Positions 36,214-45,846 of a DNA stretch of 64,000 nt are shown here, in pieces. The notes under the pieces are model-generated. The model was given only the letters and a program-made list of their open reading frames with translations. It was not told where the DNA came from and ran no database searches. The DNA comes from Zobellia barbeyronii (GTDB lineage: Bacteria; Bacteroidota; Bacteroidia; Flavobacteriales; Flavobacteriaceae). Location: assembly GCF_018603515.1 (NCBI RefSeq), contig NZ_JACATN010000001.1, positions 1,037,339-1,101,338 on the forward strand. The letters are read 5' to 3'. The position numbers and the translations under genes are program-made. Position 1 is the stretch's first letter. Every line of letters begins with the position of its first letter.

Positions 36214-38700
36214 ATGTTTGTAGTTAAAAGAGACGGCAGAAAAGAAGTGGTCATGTTCGATAAGATCACAGCCCGAGTAAGAAAATTGTGTTATGGTCTT
36301 AACGGCTTAGTAGATCCGTTAAAGGTTGCAATGCGTGTTATAGAGGGACTCTATGATGGGGTAACAACATCTGAACTAGATAATTTGGCGGCAGAAATTG
36401 CGGCCACAATGACTACAACACATCCAGATTATGCTAAGTTAGCTGCCCGTATCTCGGTTTCAAACCTACATAAGAATACTAAGAAGTCGTTTTCTGAGAC
36501 TATGACCGACCTTTATTTGTACGTAAACCCACGTACCAATAAAAAGGCTCCTTTATTATCTGATGAGGTTTTTAAGGTGATTTCTGAAAATGCGGAAAGA
36601 CTAGATTCAACTATTATCTATAATAGAGATTTTGGATATGACTATTTTGGCTTTAAAACTTTAGAACGTTCCTATTTACTAAAACTAAACGGTAAGATTG
36701 CTGAGCGTCCACAGCATATGCTTATGCGTGTTTCTGTAGGGATTCACTTAAATGATTTAGACTCGGCTATTGAGACATATGAGTTGATGTCCAAAAAATA
36801 TTTTACACACGCTACACCAACACTTTTTAACTCTGGTACACCAAAACCGCAAATGTCTTCTTGCTTCTTATTAGCAATGAAAGATGATAGTATAGACGGT
36901 ATTTATGACACGTTAAAGCAAACGGCAAAGATTTCGCAATCTGCCGGTGGTATTGGTTTGTCTATTCATAACATACGAGCTACAGGGTCTTATATAGCTG
37001 GTACAAACGGGACATCTAATGGTATTGTGCCAATGCTTCAGGTGTTTAATGATACTGCGCGCTACGTTGATCAAGGTGGCGGGAAACGTAAAGGTAGCTT
37101 TGCTATTTATATGGAACCATGGCATGCAGATATCTATGCGTTCTTAGATTTGAAAAAGAACCATGGAAAAGAAGAAATGCGCGCACGTGATCTTTTCTAT
37201 GCCATGTGGATTTCCGATTTGTTTATGAGAAGAGTAGAGGCTAATGAAGAATGGACATTGATGTGCCCTAACGAATGCCCAGGACTGTTTACTCGCCATA
37301 GTGAAGAATTTGAAGAGCTTTACATCAAATACGAAACTGAAGGAAAAGGAAGAAAAACCGTAAAGGCCCGCGACCTTTGGGAAAAAATATTGGAATCTCA
37401 AATAGAGACCGGTACGCCTTACATGTTGTATAAAGATGCAGCTAACCGTAAGAGTAACCAGAAAAATTTAGGTACCATTCGTTCATCTAACCTGTGTACC
37501 GAGATTATGGAATACACCTCTCCTGATGAGGTGGCGGTATGTAACTTAGCATCTATTGCGTTACCCATGTTCATTAAGAACAAAAGCTTTGATCACAAAG
37601 AATTGTTTAAAGTAACAAAAAGGGTGACTAGAAATTTAAACCGCGTAATAGATAGAAACTACTATCCTGTTATAGAGGCTAAAAATTCTAACATGCGCCA
37701 TAGACCAATTGGTCTTGGGGTACAAGGGCTTGCAGACGTTTTTATCTTATTGAGATTGCCATTTACGAGCGAAGGAGCTAAAAAGTTAAACCAAGAGATT
37801 TTTGAGACCCTTTATTATGCTGCTGTAACCGCTTCTATGGAAATGGCTAAAGAAGAAGGTCCGTATTCTACTTTTGAAGGGTCACCAATATCTGAAGGAG
37901 ATTTTCAGTTTAACCTTTGGGGTATAAAGGATGAGGAATTATCTGGAAGATGGGATTGGGCTAAACTTCGTAAAGAAGTAGTGAAAAACGGAGTTCGAAA
38001 CTCGCTTTTAGTTGCGCCAATGCCAACTGCTTCTACCTCTCAAATTTTGGGTAACAATGAGTGTTTTGAGCCATATACTTCTAACATATATACCAGAAGA
38101 GTTCTTTCTGGTGAGTTCATTGTCGTAAACAAACATCTTTTGGAAGACTTAGTAGATTTAGGTCTTTGGAATGAGAATATGAAACAAGATCTCATGAGAG
38201 CCAATGGTTCTATACAACATATAGAGACTATTCCGCAAGACATTCGTGACTTATACAAGACGGTTTGGGAGCTCAGTATGAAAGATATTATAGACATGAG
38301 CCGTCAAAGAGGCTATTTTATTGATCAGAGTCAGTCTTTAAACTTGTTCATGGAAAATGCAAATTATTCTAAACTGACTTCAATGCATTTTTACGCATGG
38401 AAAAGCGGTTTAAAAACGGGTATGTACTACCTACGTACTAAGGCAGCGGTAGATGCTATTAAATTTACTTTGGATAACAGTAAAAAGAATACAGCGCCAA
38501 TTAGTGTTGCTGCAGAAGCTGAAGCAGCAGCAACCACACCACCTGTAGAAGCAGCCATAGCAATGGAAGTAACGACTACTTCTACTGCTCCACAAGCAGA
38601 AGTTGATATTCAGCCAATGTCGCCTCAAGAGATGAAAGAAATGATTGCTAGAGCCAAAGAGGGTCAAGCAGATGATGATTGCTTGATGTGTGGTTCTTAA
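36214..38700 (+). CDS. nrdA: Ribonucleoside-diphosphate reductase large (catalytic) subunit
   Basis: An 828-residue protein. An N-terminal ATP-cone (about 1-95, [20 protein letters not shown]) gives allosteric activity control. The catalytic core holds Cys217 ([10 protein letters not shown]), the NLCTE active-site loop (Asn426, Cys428, Glu430) and the [23 protein letters not shown] segment with the third redox Cys. A C-terminal CLMC pair (Cys823, Cys826) shuttles electrons from thioredoxin. An Ala/Thr/Glu-rich linker (about 762-800) precedes this tail and appears to be a flexible arm. It converts NDPs to dNDPs with NrdB. A terminator follows. Confidence 0.97.
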   Translation: MFVVKRDGRKEVVMFDKITARVRKLCYGLNGLVDPLKVAMRVIEGLYDGVTTSELDNLAAEIAATMTTTHPDYAKLAARISVSNLHKNTKKSFSETMTDLYLYVNPRTNKKAPLLSDEVFKVISENAERLDSTIIYNRDFGYDYFGFKTLERSYLLKLNGKIAERPQHMLMRVSVGIHLNDLDSAIETYELMSKKYFTHATPTLFNSGTPKPQMSSCFLLAMKDDSIDGIYDTLKQTAKISQSAGGIGLSIHNIRATGSYIAGTNGTSNGIVPMLQVFNDTARYVDQGGGKRKGSFAIYMEPWHADIYAFLDLKKNHGKEEMRARDLFYAMWISDLFMRRVEANEEWTLMCPNECPGLFTRHSEEFEELYIKYETEGKGRKTVKARDLWEKILESQIETGTPYMLYKDAANRKSNQKNLGTIRSSNLCTEIMEYTSPDEVAVCNLASIALPMFIKNKSFDHKELFKVTKRVTRNLNRVIDRNYYPVIEAKNSNMRHRPIGLGVQGLADVFILLRLPFTSEGAKKLNQEIFETLYYAAVTASMEMAKEEGPYSTFEGSPISEGDFQFNLWGIKDEELSGRWDWAKLRKEVVKNGVRNSLLVAPMPTASTSQILGNNECFEPYTSNIYTRRVLSGEFIVVNKHLLEDLVDLGLWNENMKQDLMRANGSIQHIETIPQDIRDLYKTVWELSMKDIIDMSRQRGYFIDQSQSLNLFMENANYSKLTSMHFYAWKSGLKTGMYYLRTKAAVDAIKFTLDNSKKNTAPISVAAEAEAAATTPPVEAAIAMEVTTTSTAPQAEVDIQPMSPQEMKEMIARAKEGQADDDCLMCGS

Positions 38701-38723
38701 TTAGAAAGGTTTTATACAATGTA

Positions 38724-38754
38724 AAAACCCTGACTGAAAAGTCAGGGTTTTTTT
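38724..38754 (+). terminator. Rho-independent terminator after nrdA
   Basis: A stem AAAACCCTGAC / GTCAGGGTTTT with a TGAAAA loop and a T tract, 23 bases after the nrdA stop. Confidence 0.92.
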
Positions 38755-39484
38755 ATGTTTTCAGTTCGATGGATTTAAATTGGATGCAGCAATAATTTTC
38801 TGAGGGAAGCGCAGCTAGCTATAATTATTTGAATGCACTTGATATAGAAGGAGTGGGCCAAAGCGAAAGGCTTTGAAGCAATGTGGTATAACTAAAAATT
38901 ACCCAAGAGGATAATACTATATTCTAAAGAAAAATCTTATTTCTCTAGATACGGTCTTGCTACTGCTGAAAAAATATACGCAGCAATATAAACGATTAAT
39001 ATGATGATGTACTTATCCATTGTGCCCCAATAAATGATTGTATATAATATACGTAGTAAAAGGGCTGATTAGATTACGTGAAAACGTAAAAAAGGATGAA
39101 TTTTGAGAGAACTTTAAGAAAAATGTTCCCTATTAAAGGCTTTTATACCTTTTTTGACGAAACTGCAATAGTTTTCGCATTGCAAATACATGCAATGTGT
39201 TGTTTTTTATATGTGGTTATGGCTAATGTGAACTATTCTAATTGGCTTTTTAAACCTTTTCGCTTGAAATAGTTAAATGCTAGTTTTGAGATTAACATTA
39301 ATGCCGTGTAACTGATAAGTAGGTATATATATGAGTTCATATAATAACAACGGCTCTGTTAGATGCAATCTTATTTCTGTAGTATGTAGAACGTCGAAAA
39401 AGGTCAAAAAACTCGTTATAATGCATTATTCGCATCACGACTTCGATGAAACGCATCACTTTATCCTTGAAACGCGAATCTAAC
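38755..39484. other. Intergenic stretch without an intact gene
   Basis: About 730 AT-rich bases between nrdA and a minus-strand sugar isomerase gene. The only coding hint is the 27-codon minus-strand frame annotated separately at 38937-39020. A 65-codon minus frame at 39337-39534 overlaps the terminator hairpin and has no recognisable features. Confidence 0.5.
38937..39020 (-). CDS. Candidate 27-residue single-helix peptide
   Basis: A short frame encoding MDKYIIILIVYIAAYIFSAV followed by ARPYLEK: one clean hydrophobic helix with a charged end. It lies in an otherwise empty 800-base gap. Small membrane peptides do look like this, but there is no homology evidence and chance cannot be excluded. 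Confidence 0.25.
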   Translation of the reverse strand: MDKYIIILIVYIAAYIFSAVARPYLEK

Positions 39485-39528
39485 CGTAAAAAATAAGCCT
39501 CTACTTCCCATGGAAAATAGAGGCTATT
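39485..39528 (-). terminator. Terminator of the TIM-barrel isomerase gene
   Basis: On the minus strand an AGCCTCTA / TAGAGGCT stem is followed by TATTTTTT, 18 bases after the stop of the gene that ends at 39546. Confidence 0.8.
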
Positions 39529-39545
39529 AAGCATTAAGTTAAATA

Positions 39546-40463
39546 TTATAGAAATGAATCTTCTTGGATGTAAGCATCTATTACAGCTTGTTCACCAGCT
39601 TTTCCATCTTTAGAGTTACCGTGTTCCATACCAAGTACGCCGTTAAAACCTTTTTCATGTATCCATTTAAATACATTCTTATAATTGATTTCTCCAGTAG
39701 TAGGCTCTTTTCTTCCAGGATTATCTCCAATTTGGATATAGGCTATTTCATCCCAAGTAAGGTCCATGTTATGAATTAAATGTCCTTCTGTTTTTTGCAT
39801 ATGGTAGATGTCAAACAGTATCTTGCATGATGGGCTATCAACGCCTTTACAAATCATATAGGTCTGATCCGAATTCTGTAGATAAAGGTCTGGTGAATCA
39901 GAAAGGGGTTCTAAGACCATAGTTAAGCCATGTGGTTCCAATATTTCGGTACCTCTTTTTAAGGCTTCAATAACATTACCATCTTGTACTCCTATAGGTA
40001 GTTTTCTTTCAAAGCCACCAGGTACAACAGTCATCCATTTAGCATTCACGCGTTTTGCAGTTTCCACAGCTCTCTTGCATCCATCTAAAAAAATATCAAT
40101 GTATTCTTGTTTTCCAGCGGCTAGCGTATTTTTCATGTTACCACCTTTATCTACAACAAAAACACCCATGGTCATACCTCTTTTGGCAAGGGTTTCTCCC
40201 ATTTTGGTCTGCAGGGCAACATCGCGTTTCATCATGCCATTATCTTCAAAAGCAGTAAAACCTTGGTCTGCCATAAAGTTAATCTGGTCTATGGGGTCAT
40301 CACCGGCCAGTTCTTTGAACATGCCCAAATGTGGAGCATAGTTAAGATTGAATTTATGTGCTTTTAAAGCGTTGGCGCTTAAATTGGAATAGGCAAAATT
40401 GCTTCCCAAAGAAATAGCCCCGCCTGTTAATGCCGTTTTTTGAATAAAATTTCTTCTTTTCAT
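39546..40463 (-). CDS. Tat-exported hydroxypyruvate-isomerase-like TIM-barrel enzyme
   Basis: Taken from ATG 40463 (305 residues); the longer frame adds an unlikely 12 residues. The start MKRRNFIQKTALTGGAISLGSN is a twin-arginine signal, so it is exported folded. The AP_endonuc_2/xylose-isomerase-like TIM barrel has metal-ligand segments LTMVLEPLSDSPD (Glu), ILFDIYHMQ (Asp-His), IQIGDNPGRKEP and GVLGMEHGNS (Glu-His), closest to the hydroxypyruvate isomerase (Hyi) branch. It probably isomerises or epimerises a keto-sugar in the periplasm beside the GMC dehydrogenase genes. It has its own terminator. Confidence 0.88.
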   Translation of the reverse strand: MKRRNFIQKTALTGGAISLGSNFAYSNLSANALKAHKFNLNYAPHLGMFKELAGDDPIDQINFMADQGFTAFEDNGMMKRDVALQTKMGETLAKRGMTMGVFVVDKGGNMKNTLAAGKQEYIDIFLDGCKRAVETAKRVNAKWMTVVPGGFERKLPIGVQDGNVIEALKRGTEILEPHGLTMVLEPLSDSPDLYLQNSDQTYMICKGVDSPSCKILFDIYHMQKTEGHLIHNMDLTWDEIAYIQIGDNPGRKEPTTGEINYKNVFKWIHEKGFNGVLGMEHGNSKDGKAGEQAVIDAYIQEDSFL

Positions 40464-40493
40464 TTTTAGTATAGGGTTTGGTATATAATTGTA

Positions 40494-40540
40494 AAACAAA
40501 AAAGAGCCGCAAGTAAATAGTAATTTACCAACGGCTCTTA
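40494..40540 (-). terminator. Terminator of the GMC/subunit-3 operon
   Basis: An AAGAGCCG / CGGCTCTT stem extended by an inner GTAAAT / ATTTAC arm, followed on the minus strand by a T run. It separates the GMC unit from the downstream isomerase gene, which therefore needs its own promoter. Confidence 0.88.
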
Positions 40541-40563
40541 TTCTATATGCTCTTATGGTTATA

Positions 40564-41211
40564 TTAGAGCGACCAAGCTTTTCCGCCAGTCAATTCTTCA
40601 GTATCTGCACAAGCAATATATTCACCAGGAATAGGTAAATAAGCTAAAACCTTTTCACCAACATATTCAGAGGTTTTGTAACCCCAGATTGTCATTCCTC
40701 TAAGGTTGTTTGCAAAAGCAAAGCGAGCTATACCATCATCTAGTAGGGCTTCTTTACCTTTGGCTATCGCCTCATTGTATTGTTTAACAGCTAAATTATT
40801 TGTCACCTCGTCTTCTTTCGTCACCTTTAAGGCAGCGGCAAGAACAGGTTCCAATTCTTCAGGAGACAAATCTCCTGCTTTCTCTTTGCCAGCATCTTTC
40901 AACGCTTTCTCAATAAACCTGTCCATAGACATTTTAAGGAAATCTTGTTGTTCCTTTTCCATTACCTGATCAGCAAAACGATCAATGAAAATGTTTACTT
41001 GAGTTTCTGAAGCAGAAGGGGTATCGGTTTTTGGAAGAATAATATCTACCAATTTGGTCAACACCGCTCCTTGGTCTTTTGTAAAAAACTCAGGGGTCCA
41101 TTCTAGTACAGTCTCATTTTTACAACTTTGAACAATACCTAGCAAAGTTGGGGTGGCAATGGTGTAACCCAATGCCATACCCATATTCTTGAGTGCTTTT
41201 CTTCTATCCAT
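40564..41211 (-). CDS. Gluconate 2-dehydrogenase subunit-3 family protein
   Basis: A 215-residue protein. The N-terminal DRRKALKNMGMALGYTIATPTLLGIV with a following Cys gives a twin-arginine/lipoprotein-like signal. The body WTPEFFTKDQGAVLTKLVDIILPKTDTPSASETQVNIFID is the Gluconate_2-dh3 signature. This subunit chaperones and carries the FAD-binding GMC subunit through the Tat system; Caulobacter LacC is an example beside the 3-keto-lactose-forming LacA. Its gene overlaps the stop of the GMC gene (shared base 41211), indicating stoichiometric co-translation. Confidence 0.92.
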   Translation of the reverse strand: MDRRKALKNMGMALGYTIATPTLLGIVQSCKNETVLEWTPEFFTKDQGAVLTKLVDIILPKTDTPSASETQVNIFIDRFADQVMEKEQQDFLKMSMDRFIEKALKDAGKEKAGDLSPEELEPVLAAALKVTKEDEVTNNLAVKQYNEAIAKGKEALLDDGIARFAFANNLRGMTIWGYKTSEYVGEKVLAYLPIPGEYIACADTEELTGGKAWSL

Positions 41212-42929
41212 TATATGTTTCCTTTTTTAAGTTGTTTTACAGCGTGGTCTGCAGCCCTTGCTGTAAATGCCATATAAGTTAATGATGGGTTTACACAACT
41301 TGCAGAAGTCATAAATGAACCATCTGTTACGTAAACGTTAGGAACATCATGTACTTGGTTGTTGCCATTTAGTACAGATGTTTTTCTATCTCTACCCATA
41401 CGAGCAGTACCCATTTCATGTATACCCAGACCTAAGCCTGTTTCGCGATCATGACCTTTAACATCTTTCACACCTGCTTTTTCAAGCATGTCTATGGCAG
41501 ATTGCATCATGTCTTTACGCATGTTTAATTCGTTCTCTTTGAATCCGGCATCAAATGTAACCGTTGGCAATCCCCAATCATCTAATTTTTCATAGTCAAG
41601 GGTCATACGGTTTTCTTCGTAAGGAAGTACCTCACCAAATCCACCAATACCAATAGTCCATCCACCTGGTTTCAACACGGCATCTTTTAGTTCTTTTCCG
41701 TAAGATAGCTCGGCAACTAAATCTTCCCAATCGCCTCTACTTGCACCACCTTGGTAACCAAAGCCACGTTTGTAGTCTTTTCTTTCGGTATCACCGCCAA
41801 TATTTCTAAATCTTGGGATGTAAACACCATTAGGTCTTCTACCTTTATAGTATTTATCATCAAAACCGTCAAATTTACCAGATGCACCTACACCTAAATG
41901 GTGATCCATGATGTTACGGCCCAATTGATCGGATTCATTACCCATACCATTAGGGAATTTTTCGGATTTTGATTGCATTAAAATAGAAGTAGAAGCTATA
42001 GATGAAGCACAAAGGAAAATAACCTTCGCTTTAAACTCATGAGCTTCTTTAGTAACTCTATCTATAACTTTAACACCTGTAGCTAGTTTTGTTTCTGGGT
42101 CATAAATAACCTCATGAACAATAGAGTCTGGACGCAAAGTCATATTTCCTGTAGCTTCTGCTGCAGGCAATGTAGAAGAAAGGCTACTGAAATACCCTCC
42201 AAAAGGACACCCTCTTATACATCTGTTTCTGTATTGACATTTTGTACGACCGTCAAAGTTTTTAGTACCGGTAATATGAGCAACTCTACCAACGGTTACA
42301 GCACGGCCATCAAACTCTTCACCTACTTTTGTTTTAAAGTGTTCTTCTACACAGTTTAAATCCATCTGTGGTAAAAAGTTACTATCCGGTAATTGTGGAA
42401 GGTCTAATGCCTCACCACTAACACCAATATAGTCCTCAACTTTTGCATACCAAGGCTCAATATCTTTATAACGTACCGGCCAATCTACAGCGATACCGTC
42501 TTTTTTATTTGCTCCAAAATCAATGTCGCTCCAGCGGTAGCTCTGACGCCCCCACTGTAATGAACGCCCACCTACATGGTAGCCTCGCATCCAGTCGAAA
42601 CGTTGGATTTCATTATATGGATGCTTAAGGTCGTTTACGAACCACATCTTACTAGCAGCATTGGTCGTATAACCCGTTCGGTTTTGTTTTTCCTGTTTTG
42701 CGATGTCCTCTTTTGTTGGCTTTCCTGCATTAGGGAAGTCCCAAGGGTCCATGTTCGCAGTTTCATAGTCTTCGATGTGCGTCACCATACGTCCGCGTTC
42801 TAGTACCAAGGTTTTTAGTCCGGCTTCACACAGCTCTTTTGCTGCCCAACCTCCACTTATACCTGTACCTACCACAATCGCATCGTAAGACTCTTGCTCT
42901 TCGTTGTAATAAAATTTGCTCATGTACAA
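41211..42929 (-). CDS. GMC oxidoreductase, sugar 3-dehydrogenase-like
   Basis: A 572-residue FAD enzyme. FAD-binding GxGxxG is in AIVVGTGISGGWAAKELCE (16-34), followed by LERGR. The Cys-rich CQYRNRCIRGCPFGG (about 236-250) and the C-terminal HEMGTARMG...VYVTDGSFMTSASCVNPSLTYMAFTAR are typical of the glucoside 3-dehydrogenase/gluconate dehydrogenase-like GMC branch, with catalytic His and Asn in the last two. With the subunit-3 partner it should oxidise sugars or glycosides, probably at C3, passing electrons to cytochromes. A paralogue lies at 52395. Start may be Met1 or Met3. Confidence 0.93.
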   Translation of the reverse strand: MYMSKFYYNEEQESYDAIVVGTGISGGWAAKELCEAGLKTLVLERGRMVTHIEDYETANMDPWDFPNAGKPTKEDIAKQEKQNRTGYTTNAASKMWFVNDLKHPYNEIQRFDWMRGYHVGGRSLQWGRQSYRWSDIDFGANKKDGIAVDWPVRYKDIEPWYAKVEDYIGVSGEALDLPQLPDSNFLPQMDLNCVEEHFKTKVGEEFDGRAVTVGRVAHITGTKNFDGRTKCQYRNRCIRGCPFGGYFSSLSSTLPAAEATGNMTLRPDSIVHEVIYDPETKLATGVKVIDRVTKEAHEFKAKVIFLCASSIASTSILMQSKSEKFPNGMGNESDQLGRNIMDHHLGVGASGKFDGFDDKYYKGRRPNGVYIPRFRNIGGDTERKDYKRGFGYQGGASRGDWEDLVAELSYGKELKDAVLKPGGWTIGIGGFGEVLPYEENRMTLDYEKLDDWGLPTVTFDAGFKENELNMRKDMMQSAIDMLEKAGVKDVKGHDRETGLGLGIHEMGTARMGRDRKTSVLNGNNQVHDVPNVYVTDGSFMTSASCVNPSLTYMAFTARAADHAVKQLKKGNI

Positions 42930-43063
42930 AATTGTTTAGTCCCTAAATTTATTAAATATTAAATTAATTTTCTACATTTATTCGCTATACATCTTGTTAA
43001 GGTGGCATATTTAAGAGTAATCTACCTCCAAATCCTTAAATTTCAATAAACTAATCACGAATA

Positions 43064-44059
43064 ATGAAAAGAAGAAACTTTATAAGAAATAGTTCTCAGG
43101 CCGGTTTAGCACTTTCAATCTTAGGATTCGCTGCGTGTAAGGAGACAAAAAAAGGTGAAAAAATAACGGATGCTACTTCAGAAGGAGCAGAAGCTGTAAT
43201 AGAACCTTTCTTTAAATTGTCTTTAGCCCAATGGTCTATTCATAGAATGATTAGAGAAGATGGTGTAGACCCTTACACATTTGCAGAGAAAGCAAAGAAT
43301 TGGGGTTTTTCAGGTTTAGAATATGTAAGTCAATTATACAATCCTGAATTGGAAGATGCTGGATATTCGGAAGAAGCAATGGCCGCTTTTGTAGAGAAAT
43401 CTAATGCGGAGGCTAAAAAGCATGGTATGGAAAATGTTTTGATCATGATAGATGGGCAGGGGAGTCTTGCCGCGAGTGATGAGAAAGAAAGAAATGAAAC
43501 TGTAGAAAAGCATAAAAAATGGGTAGACGCTGCTGCAGCTATGGGATGTCATTCTATACGTGTTAATCTTCAGGGTACTGATGAGCCAGAAGAATGGAAA
43601 AAGAATTCTATAGATGGTCTTACAAAGCTGTGTGCCTATGCAAAAGGAAAAAATATTAATATTCTTGTAGAAAACCACGGTGGACTATCTTCTAACGGAG
43701 CTCTTCATGCCGAAGTTATGAAAGCAGTGTCTCTAGACAATTGTGGAACACTTCCTGATTTTGGAAATTTCTGTATTACCCGTAAAAAGGATAGTCGTGA
43801 GTGCGAGGTTATGTACGATAAATACAAAGGTGTAAAAGAATTGATGCCTTATGCTAAAGCAGTAAGTGCTAAAACGCACGACTTTGATGCCGATGGTAAC
43901 GAAACTGAAATTGATTATGTAAAAATGCTTCAAATGGTAAAAGACCATGGATATACTGGTTTTGTTGGAGTGGAATATGAAGGCAATAAAATTGGTGAAG
44001 AAGAAGGAATTATTGCCACCAGAGAATTGTTGCTAAAAGCATCCAAAGAAATTAGCTAA
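43064..44059 (+). CDS. Sugar phosphate isomerase/epimerase-like TIM-barrel lipoprotein
   Basis: A 331-residue protein starting MKRRNFIRNSSQAGLALSILGFAAC: a twin-arginine motif plus a lipobox-like Cys near 25, so an exported and possibly lipid-anchored protein. The barrel has LAQWSIHRMI, metal ligands in ILVENHGGLS (Glu, His), LPDFGNFC (Asp) and GFVGVEYEG (Glu). The AP_endonuc_2 superfamily member probably acts on a keto-sugar. It is divergent from the GMC gene, and is followed by DinB-like, permease and Gfo/Idh/MocA genes on the same strand. Confidence 0.88.
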   Translation: MKRRNFIRNSSQAGLALSILGFAACKETKKGEKITDATSEGAEAVIEPFFKLSLAQWSIHRMIREDGVDPYTFAEKAKNWGFSGLEYVSQLYNPELEDAGYSEEAMAAFVEKSNAEAKKHGMENVLIMIDGQGSLAASDEKERNETVEKHKKWVDAAAAMGCHSIRVNLQGTDEPEEWKKNSIDGLTKLCAYAKGKNINILVENHGGLSSNGALHAEVMKAVSLDNCGTLPDFGNFCITRKKDSRECEVMYDKYKGVKELMPYAKAVSAKTHDFDADGNETEIDYVKMLQMVKDHGYTGFVGVEYEGNKIGEEEGIIATRELLLKASKEIS

Positions 44060-44079
44060 ACCCTATAATACCTGTTGCC

Positions 44080-44523
44080 GTGAAAGTATTTTTCAATCAG
44101 ATGTTCGACTATAATTTCTATTGCAACAAAAAAATCATTGAAGCTAGCGCTGCACTCGATGTTATTCCGGAGAAAAGTGTTGCGCTATTTTCTGAAATCT
44201 TGAATATTCATCATATTTATAATGAGCATATTGCTAAGCGAAAACCTAAATATAAATTAGGCCAATTGCATGAGGTAAGTACTTGGGGTGATATTCACTA
44301 CGAGAATCAGCGTAACTCATTTGATATTACTTCTGAAGCTGAAGATTTTGATAAAAGAGTAGATTATGAAAACAGTGAAGACAGACTGCTCATTCATACG
44401 ATGCAGGATATGCTTTTTCATATTATAAACGAGTCTACTCATTATAGAGCTTTAATTGATGTCGATTTTGTAGCAAATGGATTGGAATCACTTCGAACAA
44501 ATTACATTACGTACAAACATTAG
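44080..44523 (+). CDS. DinB-like four-helix protein
   Basis: A 147-residue protein from a GTG start, 20 bases after the epimerase stop. Helical throughout, with His residues in ILNIHHIYNEHIAKR and IINESTHYRALIDVDF that fit the three-His metal site of the DinB/YfiT superfamily. Superfamily members are thiol or GST-like transferases or of unknown activity. The place in a sugar operon is unexplained. Family membership is moderately sure; function is not. Confidence 0.75.
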   Translation: MKVFFNQMFDYNFYCNKKIIEASAALDVIPEKSVALFSEILNIHHIYNEHIAKRKPKYKLGQLHEVSTWGDIHYENQRNSFDITSEAEDFDKRVDYENSEDRLLIHTMQDMLFHIINESTHYRALIDVDFVANGLESLRTNYITYKH

Positions 44524-44534
44524 CACGCTTATCA

Positions 44535-45761
44535 ATGACCATAAAGATTAAGGCACAGCTTTCAATAATGATGTTTTTGGAATTCTTTATTTGGGGCGGT
44601 TGGTTCGTTACCTTGGGTATATATCTCCCAAATACCCTAGGTTCTACGGGAAGTGAAATCGCTTTAGCGTATTCAACACAATCATGGGGCGCTATTTTGG
44701 CGCCCTTTATTATTGGCCTTATTGCCGATAGATATTTTAACGCAGAACGTATTTTAGGTGTGCTGCACTTAATAGGTGCTGCGCTAATGTATGCCATGTA
44801 CCAAGCGACAGATTTTTCAGGATTTTTCCCATTTTTGCTGGCTTATATGATTATGTATATGTCTACTTTGGCTTTGGTAAATTCGGTTTCTTTCAATCAA
44901 ATGAAAGACCCGGCCAAAGAATTCTCTCTTGTGCGTGTTTTTGGTACTATCGGATGGATAACCGCAGGATTGCTTATTAGCTATTTTAATTGGGATTCTC
45001 AAGACGGTATTACGGAAGGTTTTTTACGAAACACCTTTTTAATGGCCTCAATATCATCCGCTATATTGGGTGTGTTTAGTTTCACCTTACCTAAAACCCC
45101 ACCTACAGCAGACAGGTCGCAGAAAATAAAGTTGGCGGATATTCTAGGACTAGATGCATTGGCACTTTTAAAAGACCGTAATTTCTTTATTTTCTTTTTG
45201 GCTTCGGTTCTTATTTGTATTCCCTTGGCTTTCTATTACCAACATGCTGGTCAGTTTTTAGGGGAAATTGGAGTTGAAAACCCGGCAGGTAAGATGACTA
45301 TTGGTCAGATTTCGGAAATTCTCTTTCTTTTACTCTTGCCGTTCTTTTTTAAGCGATTCGGTTTTAAAATGACTATTGTAGCGGCTATGTTGGCTTGGGG
45401 ACTTAGGTATCTGATGTTTGCATACGGAGATACAGGTGAGCTTGTATTCATGTTACTAACGGGAATAGCCTTGCATGGTGTGTGTTATGATTTTTTCTTT
45501 GTTTCTGGTCAAATTTACACAGATAGCAAAGCAGGTGCAAAATATAAAAGTGCAGCCCAGGGCCTTATTACTTTGGCTACATATGGGGTAGGTATGCTCA
45601 TAGGTTTTTGGGTAGCGGGCGCTATTACCGATGCTTATTTAATTGAAGGCGGGCAACACGATTGGAGTACAATTTGGTTGTATCCTTCCGCTTTTGCGTT
45701 TTTAGTGCTACTACTGTTCATCATTTTGTTCAAAAATGAAAAAATAGACTATAAATCATAG
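44535..45761 (+). CDS. MFS permease, nucleoside:H+ symporter (NupG)-like
   Basis: A 408-residue, twelve-helix transporter. The start LSIMMFLEFFIWGGWFVTLGIYLPNTLG and AYSTQSWGAILAPFIIGLIADRYF have the NupG/XapB-type major facilitator layout with the GLIADRYF intracellular motif. In Bacteroidota sugar loci this subfamily often carries sugars or oligosaccharides rather than nucleosides, so the most likely role here is uptake of the product of the periplasmic enzymes. It lies 11 bases after the DinB-like gene. Confidence 0.88.
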   Translation: MTIKIKAQLSIMMFLEFFIWGGWFVTLGIYLPNTLGSTGSEIALAYSTQSWGAILAPFIIGLIADRYFNAERILGVLHLIGAALMYAMYQATDFSGFFPFLLAYMIMYMSTLALVNSVSFNQMKDPAKEFSLVRVFGTIGWITAGLLISYFNWDSQDGITEGFLRNTFLMASISSAILGVFSFTLPKTPPTADRSQKIKLADILGLDALALLKDRNFFIFFLASVLICIPLAFYYQHAGQFLGEIGVENPAGKMTIGQISEILFLLLLPFFFKRFGFKMTIVAAMLAWGLRYLMFAYGDTGELVFMLLTGIALHGVCYDFFFVSGQIYTDSKAGAKYKSAAQGLITLATYGVGMLIGFWVAGAITDAYLIEGGQHDWSTIWLYPSAFAFLVLLLFIILFKNEKIDYKS

Positions 45762-45846
45762 TTATTTTATTAAATTCAAACTCTTAAAAAATAAGGAACA
45801 TAAAAGGACCCTTTTCAGGTCTTTTACTAATCAAAAGGATTACAAA

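Noticed and set aside
39337..39534. A 65-codon minus-strand frame before the isomerase terminator
   Set aside because: It overlaps the terminator hairpin of the isomerase gene and shows no recognisable features; judged a chance frame.
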